Shown piece after piece: positions 1 through 9,958 of a stretch of 41,121 bases of DNA. The translations under genes and the position numbers were made by a program. The notes below the pieces were generated by a model, which did not search any database, had not been told where the DNA came from, and saw only the letters and a list, made by a program, of their open reading frames with translations. The first letter of the stretch is position 1; each line of letters begins with the position of its first letter. Origin of the DNA: Candidatus Gastranaerophilales bacterium (GTDB taxonomy: Bacteria > Cyanobacteriota > Vampirovibrionia > Gastranaerophilales > Gastranaerophilaceae); the NCBI GenBank assembly GCA_944326555.1, contig CALVEK010000018.1, positions 1-41,121 on the forward strand, in the 5' to 3' direction.

Positions 1-1
1 C

Positions 2-187
2 TTTTTTCGGATTATTGGCGGTTCGGCAAAAGCGTGGTTTTTCCTCACCTGACGTGCTGGGTTACTTCGTAACACGGTGCACTAGCCAAAATCCTTTTTT
101 CGGATTATTGGCGGTTCGGCAAAAGCGTGGTTTCGCCTCACCTGACGTGCTGGGTTACTTCGTAACACGGCGCACTAGCCAAAATCC
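2..187 (-). repeat. Two tandem copies of a 93-bp palindromic repeat, next to the gpsA stop codon
   Basis: Two copies (2-94 and 95-187) repeat with an exact 93-bp period and differ at only three positions. Read in the gpsA direction, each unit begins right after the gpsA stop codon with GGATTTTGGC and ends with GCCAATAATCC. The two ends pair with one bulge. Inside are two smaller hairpins: GTTAC-gaa-GTAAC within a GTGC/GCAC stem, and GGCgAAA pairing with TTTTGCC. Units are joined by a 7-nt A-rich spacer. On the plus strand each unit end reads AATCC then T6, so it could also terminate rightward transcripts. The same family lies after ahcY. The open frame running through these copies is a by-product of the period being divisible by three. 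Confidence 0.9.
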
Positions 188-1192
188 TCATTCCTGTTTG
201 AGTTTTCTGTTCATTAGTTTATCTAAAAGTTCTTTTGGTGTGATATCTGTGTATACTGCTTCGTATATTGCAGAGGAAATTGGCACCTCTATTTCAAGTT
301 TTTTTGCAAGTTCACACACCGCTTTGGATGTTTTAACACCCTCTGCAACAGATCCCAGTTCTTTTAGAATGTCATCAATCTTTTTGCCGTGTCCAAGCAT
401 AGAACCTACCGTAAAGTTTCTGGACATGGGGCTTGAGCAGGTTGCGATTAAATCCCCCATTCCAGACAAACCGTAGAGTGTTGTTGGTTTTGCCCCTAAT
501 GCTACGGAGACTCTTGTTATTTCAGCCATTCCTCTGGTAAGCAATGCTCCTCTGCAGTTATCTCCTAATTTCATTGCATCTGCAAATCCTGAGGCAATCG
601 CAATTACGTTTTTTAAACTTCCGCCAAGTTCTAACCCGATTACATCATCATTGGTGTACAAACGAAACTTTGACGGTACTGTCAATTTTTCTTGCAAGAA
701 TTTTGATATTTCGGGTTTGTTTTCGCAAGCTACAGATGCGGCAGTAGGACATCCCATCAAAACTTCTTTTGCAAGAGTAGGGCCTGATAGAATAGCAATA
801 TTGGCGTTTGGAAGTTCTTCTTTCATTACTTCACTCATTCTCATAAGTGATGGAAGTTCTAAGCCTTTGGATGTATTTACGAGTATCTGATTATCTTTTA
901 ATCCTTTACCGTCATTTAGTTTTGCAAGGTTTTTACATACTTCTCTTATACCTGATGTTGCTACAACCAAAAGAATTATATCTGCATCTTTTACTGCTTC
1001 TTCCAAGTCTGACGTTACCTGTACTTTGTCTTTTAGTTGGATTTGAAGCGGTTTTGACACACGTTTTTGGGTGCGTAATTCCTCTGATATATCAACATGT
1101 CTTCCCCACACACATACTTCTTCAAAGTTATCAGTCAAAAGCCAAGTAAGAGTTAATCCCCAGCAACCAGCTCCCAAAACCGTAAGTTTCAT
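188..1192 (-). CDS. gpsA: Glycerol-3-phosphate dehydrogenase [NAD(P)+]
   Basis: Reduces dihydroxyacetone phosphate to sn-glycerol 3-phosphate, the backbone for phospholipid synthesis, in the cytosol. The 334-aa product has the dinucleotide-binding GAGCWG loop at residues 7-12, NTSKG at 106-110, SGPTLAKEV from 136 and the catalytic Lys of GGSLKN at about 194. The length is normal for the family. An in-frame ATG nine codons upstream exists, but the start chosen here has GAGG at a good distance and places the nucleotide-binding strand at the N-terminus, as in homologues. It is divergent from ahcY. The stop codon touches the first base of a hairpin repeat, so any native terminator has been displaced or replaced by that repeat. 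Confidence 0.96.
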   Translation of the reverse strand: MKLTVLGAGCWGLTLTWLLTDNFEEVCVWGRHVDISEELRTQKRVSKPLQIQLKDKVQVTSDLEEAVKDADIILLVVATSGIREVCKNLAKLNDGKGLKDNQILVNTSKGLELPSLMRMSEVMKEELPNANIAILSGPTLAKEVLMGCPTAASVACENKPEISKFLQEKLTVPSKFRLYTNDDVIGLELGGSLKNVIAIASGFADAMKLGDNCRGALLTRGMAEITRVSVALGAKPTTLYGLSGMGDLIATCSSPMSRNFTVGSMLGHGKKIDDILKELGSVAEGVKTSKAVCELAKKLEIEVPISSAIYEAVYTDITPKELLDKLMNRKLKQE

Positions 1193-1227
1193 ATCATATC
1201 CTCGTTTAGTCTGTTTCAATTGTATTA

Positions 1228-1257
1228 ATTATAGCGTTATTTGTGATTAAATTACAA
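1228..1257 (-). promoter_or_regulatory. Promoter of gpsA
   Basis: Minus strand: TTGTAA, 18-nt spacer, TATAAT, about 35 nt before the gpsA ATG. Both boxes match sigma-70 consensus well (4/6 and 6/6). Called by eye. Confidence 0.6.
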
Positions 1258-1390
1258 GATTAATTGTTTTTTTGTAATTTTGTAAGAATTATTAAGAACA
1301 ATTGCCTTAAAGTATTATAAATTCTACTTTGAATTATATCCGTGATACAATTTTGTAAGATAACAATGTCTAAACATAAGGAGATATTAA

Positions 1391-2668
<1,278 letters not shown>

Positions 2669-2868
2669 CGGATTAATGGAAGTGCGCCGTGTTACGAAGT
2701 AACCCAGCACGTCCTGTGAGGCGAAACCACGCTTTTGCCGAACGCCATTAATCCAAGAAGCGGATTAATGGAAGTGCGCCGTGTTACGGAGTAACCCAGC
2801 ACGTCCTGTGAGGCGAAACCACGCTTTTGCCGAACGCCATTAATCCAAGAAGCGGATTAATGCAAGTG
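2669..2868 (+). repeat. Tandem 92-bp palindromic repeat array next to the ahcY stop codon (two full copies plus a 16-bp start)
   Basis: Full copies run 2669-2760 and 2761-2852, with a one-base difference (ACGAAG against ACGGAG). A third copy stops after about 16 bases at 2868, just before the terminator. Each unit starts GGATTAATGG and ends CCATTAATCC, a perfect 10-bp pair. The internal core (GTGCGCCGTGTTAC to TTTTGCCGAAC) is nearly identical to the repeats after gpsA, but the terminal arms differ in sequence and still pair. The orientation relative to the host gene is the same in both arrays. The 92-bp period is not a multiple of three, which argues against a coding role. Confidence 0.9.
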
Positions 2869-2870
2869 TT

Positions 2871-2900
2871 AAGACCCTCTTTTATTGAGGGTCTTTTATT
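2871..2900 (+). terminator. Rho-independent terminator of ahcY
   Basis: AAGACCCTC pairs with GAGGGTCTT around a 7-nt loop, followed by TTTATTT. The right arm lies inside the last codons of the convergent minus-strand gene, whose TAA stop is in the loop. Confidence 0.8.
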
Positions 2901-3634
2901 TGGTAATCTACTTTGTATTTTTTAAATAAAGTATTGAAAAAGTCCTTGTTTTCAAGAATTTTTTCTCTGGTTAAAACCATATCAAATCCGCTGGGGAAAC
3001 CGTATTCTTCTCTTTCTTCTTGTGAAAGTTTTTTTGTATTAACCTTTTCAATATATTCTGTAACTATGTCTGATGCTTTTTTTAAATTTTTAGGGCTTAA
3101 GCAGTAAAACCCGCCTGTATAGACTATTTCGTTTAAATATTCTGTTGCTTTTTCAACAGATTCTTTTATTTGTGGGAATTTTTCGTAGTCTTTTAATGAT
3201 ATTACATAAAGTGCGTTCTCTATATCATCTTTGTTTGTAAATACAGGTTCGAATTTGCATTTTCCGTGGAATAATACGGCTTTCCCCATAGAGTAGAGCT
3301 CAATTTTATCTAAATCATTTTCTAGTAATTCCATTATGTTGTTAAGATGCAAGACTACGCCCAAACCTTTGCCTCTTTGATTTTTACTCCAAACATCCAT
3401 TCCACCGTTTTTTATAGTTTTTGTTTTTTCATCAAATGCAAATTGATTGCGGGCAAGATTGTGATAATTTCTGTTATCTATTACGGTTTCATAATGATTT
3501 TTTTCGTAATCAGGTTCAATCCTTACAAATACATCAGAATCGTTTTGGACAGGGAGTTTATAATCTTGTGCAATTTTAAAATTGTCTTGTTTTTTGAACT
3601 GTAGTTGTTTAAATGAAATTATCTTATGTATCAT
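2882..3634 (-). CDS. Unknown protein, possible acetyltransferase-like fold; paralogue of its upstream neighbour
   Basis: This is a 250-aa protein I do not recognise as a named family. It resembles the gene directly upstream across its length. Both have a helix entry with MELLEN or MEMVEN, then a block reading hELYSMGKAVLFHGKCKFEP here (111-130) and hRIYSKETAVYFHTKYKFEP there. The RGKGLGVVLHL stretch (87-97), followed by a strand and an A-x-x-F-H-x-K-x-x-F-x-P block, resembles the acetyl-CoA loop and final strands of GNAT acetyltransferases. This is a weak, unproven resemblance. There is no signal peptide or membrane segment. Its ATG overlaps the TGA of the upstream paralogue (ATGA), so the pair is translationally coupled. 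Confidence 0.8.
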   Translation of the reverse strand: MIHKIISFKQLQFKKQDNFKIAQDYKLPVQNDSDVFVRIEPDYEKNHYETVIDNRNYHNLARNQFAFDEKTKTIKNGGMDVWSKNQRGKGLGVVLHLNNIMELLENDLDKIELYSMGKAVLFHGKCKFEPVFTNKDDIENALYVISLKDYEKFPQIKESVEKATEYLNEIVYTGGFYCLSPKNLKKASDIVTEYIEKVNTKKLSQEEREEYGFPSGFDMVLTREKILENKDFFNTLFKKYKVDYQIKDPQ

Positions 3635-4398
3635 ATTTTATAATCTATTCCTTGTTGTTCGAATAGTTTATTGAAAAATTCTTTGTACTTTTCTATTGTT
3701 TCTTTTTTCAAAATCATGTCAAAACCGTAAAAAAACGGATGGTTTTTGTCCGGTTGTTTATCTTTAACTGCACGTTCCAAGTATTCTTTTAAAAGAACAT
3801 TTGTTTTTTTACATAAATCTCTTTGTTTTTCACCATTACCAATTGTGTCAATAGCTTCGTCAAAAAGTATTTCAGCTTTTTCGCTCAAGTCTTTAAATTG
3901 CGGGGTTTGGTCTTTCATTATTGTTTGTAATGCCAAATCGCGTTCCGTAAAGGCAGTTATATTTGGTTCAAATTTGTATTTGGTATGGAAATATACGGCG
4001 GTCTCTTTTGAGTAGATTCTTATATGAGGGCTTTTATTTTCTACCATTTCCATGATACTGGCAAGTCTTAGCAGTTCTCCAATGCGGAAGGATTTTTTTC
4101 TTCTATAATCTTCTTCTACCTCCATAATAAAACCAAATATTTTTTTGTTTTTATCTTTTTCCAATGACATGAGTTCATGTCCAAGTAATTTACCTAACCT
4201 GTTTTTTACCTCTATCATGAGGTTTTCTTCACCATGAAAGTGTTTTGATATATTAACGAAAACGTCTCCGATTGAGTCCTTATTCACGCTAAAAGTTTCA
4301 AAAATTTTGCGTTCATCGTTATATGCAACATTTTTCCATTGAATATGTGCAAGAGTTTTTTGTGAGATTTTATTTGGAGTTAAAAACGGGATTTTCAT
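3631..4398 (-). CDS. Unknown protein, possible acetyltransferase-like fold; paralogue of its downstream neighbour
   Basis: This 255-aa protein is related to the next gene downstream, most clearly at residues 105-146: FRIGELLRLASIMEMVEN, then IRIYSKETAVYFHTKYKFEP. The position of the putative GNAT-type loop is kept, but the sequence is FRIGELLRL instead of RGKGLGVVLHL, so glycine content is lower and cofactor binding may be lost. It lies 35 nt after pheA on the same strand and probably shares its transcript. No good Shine-Dalgarno sequence precedes the ATG. The pair looks like a tandem duplication followed by divergence; function is unknown. Confidence 0.78.
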   Translation of the reverse strand: MKIPFLTPNKISQKTLAHIQWKNVAYNDERKIFETFSVNKDSIGDVFVNISKHFHGEENLMIEVKNRLGKLLGHELMSLEKDKNKKIFGFIMEVEEDYRRKKSFRIGELLRLASIMEMVENKSPHIRIYSKETAVYFHTKYKFEPNITAFTERDLALQTIMKDQTPQFKDLSEKAEILFDEAIDTIGNGEKQRDLCKKTNVLLKEYLERAVKDKQPDKNHPFFYGFDMILKKETIEKYKEFFNKLFEQQGIDYKI

Positions 4399-4433
4399 AG
4401 TTGTATGAAAGCCGCTAAAAAAATAATTTGCTA

Positions 4434-5291
4434 TTAAAATTTTCTGTAAGAGCCGATTAATTTAATATAGTTGGTATTTAGTTTAATTAAATCGAGAACT
4501 TTTTGAGCTGCATTGTCTGAGACATGACCTTCAAAATCTACAAAAAATACGTATTCTCCAAGATTCTTTTTAGAGGGGCGTGAATCAATATAGAGCAGAT
4601 TTATATTAAGACTGTCAAAAACGTTTAAAACTTTAACCAATGCTCCCGGTTGATTTTTTGTTGTAAAAGCGATACTTGTTTTGTCATTGTCGCTTGAGGT
4701 TGTTTTGAATCTTGAAATCATGACAAAACGCGTTTTGTTGTCTTTTTCGTCGTTAATATTTTTGGCTAAAATATTAAGTCCAAAAAGTTCTGCTGTGTGT
4801 TGGTTTGCTATTGCAGCATAGGTTTCATCAAGTTCATTTAATTCAGAAGCCGCTTTGCCTGTTGAGGCTTTTTCTATTTGTTCTATATTTGAACCGAATG
4901 ATTTTGCGATAAAGTTTTGACATTGTGCCAGTGCTTGTGGGTGTGAGATAATTTTTTTTATTTTTTTTATGTCTTTTGATTTTGATACAAGGCAATGATT
5001 AACAGGTATTACTGTCTCTGCTGTAATTTTAAGATTATTATCTTTCACATTCAACAAATTATCCATTGTTTCCCTGACGACCCCTTCAATAGAGTTTTCT
5101 ATTGGGATTACGGCCACTGTATTTGGATTTTTGTCTGTATATTCAATTATGCTTTTTACCGTAGAAAAAGGTATTTGTTGTATATTTTTTTGTGAAAATA
5201 TGCTTAAAAATTGATTTTTAGCAATTTCGCAATACGTGCCTTTTGGCCCTAAAAACAATAGTTCTTTAATATCTTCATTTATCTCAATCAT
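4434..5291 (-). CDS. pheA: Prephenate dehydratase
   Basis: Converts prephenate to phenylpyruvate in phenylalanine synthesis. The 285-aa product has the catalytic domain at about 10-195, with FLGPKGTY near the N-terminus, IPIENSIEG at 62-70, HPQAL at 117-121 and the catalytic TRF at 187-189. An ACT regulatory domain (about 205-285) carries GALVKVLNVF and DSRPSKKNLGEY, the phenylalanine-binding motifs (usual ESRP, here DSRP). No chorismate mutase domain is fused, so this is the monofunctional form, expected to be feedback-inhibited by phenylalanine. It is divergent from the mutase gene and likely leads the transcript containing the two paralogous unknowns. Confidence 0.95.
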   Translation of the reverse strand: MIEINEDIKELLFLGPKGTYCEIAKNQFLSIFSQKNIQQIPFSTVKSIIEYTDKNPNTVAVIPIENSIEGVVRETMDNLLNVKDNNLKITAETVIPVNHCLVSKSKDIKKIKKIISHPQALAQCQNFIAKSFGSNIEQIEKASTGKAASELNELDETYAAIANQHTAELFGLNILAKNINDEKDNKTRFVMISRFKTTSSDNDKTSIAFTTKNQPGALVKVLNVFDSLNINLLYIDSRPSKKNLGEYVFFVDFEGHVSDNAAQKVLDLIKLNTNYIKLIGSYRKF

Positions 5292-5370
5292 TTTGCAGCT
5301 AACCGTTTCTCTGGTAAAATACAGTAATATAAATTTATCTTATTAATTATTGTACAAAAAGGTGAGGAAT

Positions 5371-6786
5371 ATGACAAATAGTGCATCGGGCATAAAGTTT
5401 GGTACAGACGGTTGGAGAGCCGTTGTTGGTAAAGATTTTAATTTTGAAAATGTTGAAATTGTTACCAAGGCAATTGCTCAATATGTTATTGATAAAGATG
5501 GCATAGATAAAAGAATTATTATTGGTTATGACCCGAGAAATATGGCGAAAGAATTTGCGGAGTTTTCTGCAAAATTATTATCTGATGCAGGATTTAAAGT
5601 GAGTTTGTCTGAGGCTGTTATTCCTACACCTGTATTGGCGTATAATGCAAAAATTCTTGATGCGAATGCTTTGATGTTTACGGCTTCTCACAATCCTCCC
5701 GAGTATCTTGGAATAAAATTTATCCCTGATTATGCAGGGCCTGCAACTACAGAGATAACTAATGCAATTGTTGAAAATATAAAGAAAATTGATTCAATAG
5801 AATTTAAGCCAGAAAAAATCTTTGATGTTGAAAGAGTTTCTTTTAAAGAAAAATATTTTGAACATATCGAATCTATAATAAATTTTGATAAAATTCGAGA
5901 ATATTTTACCAGAGAAGATGATGATGGGGAAATAATCTATGACGGTCTTTACAGCGCTAGCATAGGCTATTTTGATGAGCTTTTAAAGCGTAATAATATA
6001 AGTTTTGAGTCATTGCATATGTATCACGATACAAATTTTGGCGGGGGTATGCCTGAGCCAAAGGCAAAATATATGCAGGAGTTGATTCATCTTATTGCCA
6101 GAAGAACAAGTGCAATAGGCTTGAGTAATGACGGAGACGGAGACAGATTTGGTGTAATTAACGAAAAGGCAGAATACGTTACACCAAACGAAATAATTGC
6201 TCTTTTGTTGGGACATTTGATAAAAAACAAAAAATATGACGGCAAATTGGTTAAGACTGTCGGTGCAAGCCAGATGCTTGATATAATTGCAAAACAGTAT
6301 GATATTGATGTTGTAGAAACTCCTGTCGGATTCAAATGGGTGGGCGCTGCAATGAGAGAATATGACACCATTATCGGCGGAGAAGAATCAGGCGGTTTGA
6401 GTATTAAAGGTCATATCCCCGAAAAAGACGGTATAATTGCTGATTTGCTTGTTCTTGAGATGTTAGCTTATGAAGATAAACCTCTATGGGAATTGCAAGA
6501 GGAGCTTAAACAAAAAGCAGGTTGTTCTTTTATCAATGAAAGAATTGATGTAAAGTTGCAAGATAATCAGCAGCTCGAAATTTTGATGAAAAAATATTCT
6601 GAGCTTGAAAGTATATCTTCTTTTGGAATTTTGGGAAAAGATACAAAAGATGGTGTAAAATATTACCTTGATGATGAAAGGACATGGGTTTTGATTCGAC
6701 CAAGCGGTACTGAACCACTTTTGAGAATCTACTTTGAATCAGATTCTAAAGATAAAATTGACAAGTTAAAGGAATTTTTTAACTAG
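5371..6786 (+). CDS. Alpha-D-phosphohexomutase (phosphoglucomutase/phosphomannomutase family)
   Basis: Interconverts hexose 1- and 6-phosphates. The 471-aa, four-domain product has the phosphoserine loop TASHNP (Ser106), the metal loop DGDGDRFG at 254-261, the sugar loop GEESGG at 337-342 and the phosphate-binding RPSGTEP at 443-449. GEESGG rather than the GlmM-type loop favours glucose (or mannose) phosphate over glucosamine phosphate. A TTG seven codons upstream also opens the frame, but the ATG used here follows AGGTGAGG, which matches the 16S rRNA tail over six bases. It is convergent with zupT, with only about 50 nt between them and no obvious terminator. Confidence 0.93.
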   Translation: MTNSASGIKFGTDGWRAVVGKDFNFENVEIVTKAIAQYVIDKDGIDKRIIIGYDPRNMAKEFAEFSAKLLSDAGFKVSLSEAVIPTPVLAYNAKILDANALMFTASHNPPEYLGIKFIPDYAGPATTEITNAIVENIKKIDSIEFKPEKIFDVERVSFKEKYFEHIESIINFDKIREYFTREDDDGEIIYDGLYSASIGYFDELLKRNNISFESLHMYHDTNFGGGMPEPKAKYMQELIHLIARRTSAIGLSNDGDGDRFGVINEKAEYVTPNEIIALLLGHLIKNKKYDGKLVKTVGASQMLDIIAKQYDIDVVETPVGFKWVGAAMREYDTIIGGEESGGLSIKGHIPEKDGIIADLLVLEMLAYEDKPLWELQEELKQKAGCSFINERIDVKLQDNQQLEILMKKYSELESISSFGILGKDTKDGVKYYLDDERTWVLIRPSGTEPLLRIYFESDSKDKIDKLKEFFN

Positions 6787-6837
6787 ATTCTCTGACAATA
6801 GCAGACCAAGATAATAAATTATAGGAGTTTGATTGAG

Positions 6838-7635
6838 TTAAACAAGCAACAAGCCTATTCCTATAAAGAACATTCCTGCCAAGATACCTGCCATAACATC
6901 GTGGTTATCACCGTATTCTCTGGCTGTAGGCAAAAGTGTGTCTAATGATATGTAAACCATGATTCCTGCAACAATTGCAAAGAGTATTCCTATAGCCATT
7001 TGCGGCATAAATATTTGAATTATTCCATATCCGATTAATGCACCTATAGGCCCTGATATGCCTGCAATTGCCGAGAATAACATAGCATAACGTTTTTTGC
7101 CTGTTGCATGATACATTGGCAACCCTATTGCAATTCCCTCAGGCAAGTTGTGTATAGCAATTGCTATAGCAAGAGGAATGCCAAGTTTTACATTCGTACT
7201 TGCAACAAGAAACATTGTTAACCCTTCGGGAAATCTGTGCAAAGATATTGCAATGGCTGTTAAAAGACCTGCTTTTTTGATTTTTTCATCTTCTTCCGAG
7301 ATGTTGTGAGGGTCTTTATCAATCAGTTCATCTCCAAAGTGAGCAGGTAAAAAGTAGTCAATAAGTCCTGCAATGATAATTCCTGTAAAAAATCCCGCAA
7401 AAGTAATCCAGCCTGCAGTTGTATTAAAATACTGTGCTGTATATTCTTTGGATTCTTTTAGAATTTCCGTAAGCGACATATAAATCATAACACCTGCGGA
7501 AAAACCAAGTCCTGTAGCAAGCATCTTGAGGTTGCTTCTTTTAACAAAGAAAGAAACCGAGCCGCCGACAATTGTTGCCAGTCCTGCAAATAATGTTAGG
7601 ACAAATGCTATTATGTGTTGATGTTCTATATGCAT
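6838..7635 (-). CDS. zupT: ZIP-family divalent metal transporter (ZupT-like)
   Basis: An inner-membrane importer for Zn2+ and related divalent cations. The 265-aa product has eight likely membrane segments and the ZIP signature helices: HRFPEG at 133-138 and HNLPEG at 162-167, whose His, Glu and Asn/Pro residues form the binuclear metal site. The cytoplasmic loop near 100-120 is acidic (GDELIDKDPHNISEEDE) rather than His-rich. Its ATG overlaps the TAA of prfA by one base (TAATG), so translation is coupled to the release factor gene. The pairing with prfA suggests only shared transcription, not shared function. Confidence 0.92.
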   Translation of the reverse strand: MHIEHQHIIAFVLTLFAGLATIVGGSVSFFVKRSNLKMLATGLGFSAGVMIYMSLTEILKESKEYTAQYFNTTAGWITFAGFFTGIIIAGLIDYFLPAHFGDELIDKDPHNISEEDEKIKKAGLLTAIAISLHRFPEGLTMFLVASTNVKLGIPLAIAIAIHNLPEGIAIGLPMYHATGKKRYAMLFSAIAGISGPIGALIGYGIIQIFMPQMAIGILFAIVAGIMVYISLDTLLPTAREYGDNHDVMAGILAGMFFIGIGLLLV

Positions 7636-8714
7636 TATATTTCTGCCAATTTTTCTAACTTAAGTTTTTGGTCATGTTCCATAAGCAAGTTGATAAGTTC
7701 ATCCAATTCACCATCAATTACCGTCCAAACATTAAGGTTTTGGTTAATCCTGTGGTCAGTCAGACGACCTTGAGGGAAGTTGTATGTTCTTATTCTTTCG
7801 GATCTGTCGCCTGTTCCGACTTGTGAACGGCGCAAATCAGTTATTTCTTGCATTTGTTTTTGTACTTCCATATCATAAAGTTTTGCTTTTAAGATTTGCA
7901 AAGCACGTTCTTTGTTTTGTAATTGAGAACGTTCTTCAGTACAAAAAATCATAATACCTGTAGGTTTGTGGAAAACTCTAACAGCAGTTTCAACTTTGTT
8001 AACGTTTTGACCGCCTGCACCACCTGAACGTGCTGTTGAAATTTCCAAATCATTTGGGTTTAGTTCTACTTCAACATCATCAACCTCAGGCATAACCGCA
8101 ACTGTTGCAGTAGAAGTGTGAACACGACCTTGAGATTCGGTTTGAGGAACACGTTGTACTCTGTGTACACCTGATTCGTATTTTAATTTTGAATAAATAC
8201 TGTCGCCCTTGATAGAGATAATGACTTCAGACACTCCGCCTGCTTCGCAATCAGTTTTGCTCAGTATTTGAGATTGCCAGCCTTGTTTGTCTGCATATCT
8301 GAGATACATTCTCATAAGGTCGCCTGCAAAAATGTTTGCTTCGTCTCCGCCGGCACCGCCTCTGATTTCTAGCATAATGTCTTTGTCATCCATCGGGTCT
8401 CTTGGCAAGAGCAAGACTTTCATTCTTTCTTCGAGTTCTGCATTTTTTGCTTCATTAGTTTCTATTTCTGCATGCAAAAACTGTTTCATCTCACTATCAG
8501 ATTCTGATTTGAGCATTTCTTTTGCATCTTTAATGGCGTCCTCGTTGTTTTTCCACTGACGATAAACCTCAACGGTTTCTTCCATTGCTTTTCTTTGTTT
8601 TGACAAATCTCTGAACTTTTCATAATCTGCTATTACCGCAGGGTCAGAGAGTATTGTACCTAATTCCGTGTATTTTTCTTCTATTTGAAGAATTTTATCT
8701 AGCATATCTTTCAT
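7635..8714 (-). CDS. prfA: Peptide chain release factor 1
   Basis: Recognises UAA and UAG stop codons and triggers peptide release on the ribosome. The 359-aa product carries the RF1-type codon-reading tripeptide PxT (PQT at 190-192, in [10 protein letters not shown]) and the catalytic GGQ at 234-236 in [12 protein letters not shown]. Gln235-Gln236 numbering aside, this loop is the PrmC methylation target. The PxT rather than SPF motif separates it from RF2. An alternative ATG lies three codons in. The upstream start sits 6 nt after a TATAAT box with no Shine-Dalgarno sequence, so the gene may be made both from the rsmD transcript and from a near-leaderless message of its own. Confidence 0.97.
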   Translation of the reverse strand: MKDMLDKILQIEEKYTELGTILSDPAVIADYEKFRDLSKQRKAMEETVEVYRQWKNNEDAIKDAKEMLKSESDSEMKQFLHAEIETNEAKNAELEERMKVLLLPRDPMDDKDIMLEIRGGAGGDEANIFAGDLMRMYLRYADKQGWQSQILSKTDCEAGGVSEVIISIKGDSIYSKLKYESGVHRVQRVPQTESQGRVHTSTATVAVMPEVDDVEVELNPNDLEISTARSGGAGGQNVNKVETAVRVFHKPTGIMIFCTEERSQLQNKERALQILKAKLYDMEVQKQMQEITDLRRSQVGTGDRSERIRTYNFPQGRLTDHRINQNLNVWTVIDGELDELINLLMEHDQKLKLEKLAEI

Positions 8715-8720
8715 AATACA

Positions 8721-8750
8721 ATTATATTATCTCAAACATAAAAATGTTAA
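8721..8750 (-). promoter_or_regulatory. Candidate internal promoter of prfA
   Basis: Minus strand: TTAACA, 18-nt spacer, TATAAT, then 6 nt to the prfA ATG. It overlaps the last codons of rsmD. The expected transcription start falls at or next to the start codon. Confidence 0.5.
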
Positions 8751-9272
8751 AACTTTATCAGCATAGACTTTTTGTTTTATTAAATTGTAGTTTTCTGTTT
8801 TGATATCAAGTGATTTTGGGTGTTCTAATATTATTATGCCGTTTGTATTTAGAAGTTTGTTGGAAAAAATTGTGTCTAATACATCATCATAAAGACCGCC
8901 CATATATGGTGGGTCTACGTATATTATGTCATAAGTTTTTTGCAGTTTTTTTAAAACTTTTAGGCTGTCTCCGAGATAAAAATCAACCTGATTATTTTTT
9001 AATCCGAGTTTTTCGGAGTTACTTTTGATTAGGTAGAATGTTTTTTTATCTTTTTCTATAAAATCAGCTTTCGAAAATCCTCTTGATATCGCTTCAAAAC
9101 CCATTATCCCTGAGCCTGCAAATAAATCCAAGAATGATAATTCTTCAAAATCAGTCATTGAAAACAATGTGCTAAAGATGCTTTCTCTGATTTGCGATAA
9201 TGTTGGTCTGACATTGTTTGTTTTTGGAGAATCAATTTTTCTTGATTTTAAAAAACCGCCTGTAATTTGCAT
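8727..9272 (-). CDS. rsmD: 16S rRNA (guanine966-N2)-methyltransferase
   Basis: Methylates G966 of 16S rRNA on the small subunit. The 181-aa product begins with the family's MQITGGFLKSRKI and VRPTLSQIRESIF, then has the SAM-binding DLFAGSG at 49-55 and the catalytic DPPY at 120-123. Its length is typical. It starts one base after the aldolase stop codon, with AGGTAA as the ribosome site, and ends 12 nt before prfA. It thus forms an operon of aldolase, rsmD, prfA and zupT with translation-related genes in the middle. Confidence 0.93.
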   Translation of the reverse strand: MQITGGFLKSRKIDSPKTNNVRPTLSQIRESIFSTLFSMTDFEELSFLDLFAGSGIMGFEAISRGFSKADFIEKDKKTFYLIKSNSEKLGLKNNQVDFYLGDSLKVLKKLQKTYDIIYVDPPYMGGLYDDVLDTIFSNKLLNTNGIIILEHPKSLDIKTENYNLIKQKVYADKVLTFLCLR

Positions 9273-9273
9273 T

Positions 9274-9927
9274 CTACTTACCTGCCGATTTTACGGATTC
9301 TTTCAGTTTATAAATTTCTTCTATATCCTTTTGAGAGAGCTCTTTTGCTCCGCCTAAGATAATAGAATTTATGTATATTTGTGCAAATGTTTCTGCTGTT
9401 TCCATAAGGTAATAAGCATTTTTGAGGTTGTTTGCTCCTATTATTATTCCGTGATTTGCAAGTAAAACAGCATCGTGTTTTTCAAAGTATTTTACAGTAT
9501 TCTCTACAAGTTGTTCTGAACCCGGAAGTGCATAATCTGCTATGGGAATTTCACCAAAATAAAACACGTTTTCTGAAATTATCGGTTTGGATAATGGTAT
9601 ATGACAAACCGCAAAGGATGATACATAAGGCGAATGACAATGTACAATTGCATTTATATCAGGCCTTAATGCGTAAATTGCGTTATGAAGATTCTTTTCG
9701 GAGGATGGCTTTTTTGTTCCGTCAATTACTTTAGCTTCTTTGTCTATAAGGACGATGTCTTCTTCCGTTAAATCGTACAGGCATGTGCCTGAAGCTGAGA
9801 TTAAAGTGTTATCGTCAAATCTCACGCTTATGTTACCGGAAGTCGCAGGAGACATGTTTTTTTCTCCAAGTAATTTTCCGTATTTTATAATTTCTTTTCT
9901 TGAATACGCTAATTCATTTATGTTCAT
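9274..9927 (-). CDS. Class II aldolase/adducin family protein (fuculose-phosphate aldolase-like)
   Basis: A zinc-dependent aldolase or epimerase of the FucA/AraD family, likely acting on a sugar phosphate; the exact substrate cannot be read from sequence. The 217-aa product has SGNIS at 30-34 and SASG at 44-47 for phosphate binding, Glu77 in SSEKNLH as catalytic base, and zinc ligands in HCH (96-98) and ANHG (His159). A longer frame of 28 extra residues has no family match and would overlap the divergent promoter region, so the ATG giving MNINELAYS was chosen. A TAGAAT box ends 7 nt before this ATG and there is no Shine-Dalgarno sequence, so a leaderless message is possible. Confidence 0.88.
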   Translation of the reverse strand: MNINELAYSRKEIIKYGKLLGEKNMSPATSGNISVRFDDNTLISASGTCLYDLTEEDIVLIDKEAKVIDGTKKPSSEKNLHNAIYALRPDINAIVHCHSPYVSSFAVCHIPLSKPIISENVFYFGEIPIADYALPGSEQLVENTVKYFEKHDAVLLANHGIIIGANNLKNAYYLMETAETFAQIYINSIILGGAKELSQKDIEEIYKLKESVKSAGK

Positions 9928-9958
9928 GATTTTTATTCTACCAAATTTTTTATTAAAA

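Noticed and set aside
15-476. Open frame of 153 codons through the repeats (AVRQKRGF...SPDVLGYFVT repeated twice)
   Set aside because: It exists because the 93-bp period is divisible by three, and it runs antisense into gpsA. The ahcY copies have a 92-bp period and break the frame, and there is no ribosome site. A folded nucleic-acid explanation fits better.
2669-2868. Integron attC site
   Set aside because: Tandem palindromes placed right after stop codons recall attC sites, but the arm ends are GGATT/AATCC and not the GTTRRRY/RYYYAAC core. There is no integrase gene in the window, and the two genes are divergent housekeeping genes.
4973-5195. T-rich runs inside pheA as terminators
   Set aside because: The long T tracts are Lys codons of a minus-strand gene read from the other strand, and they lack a G/C-rich stem before them.
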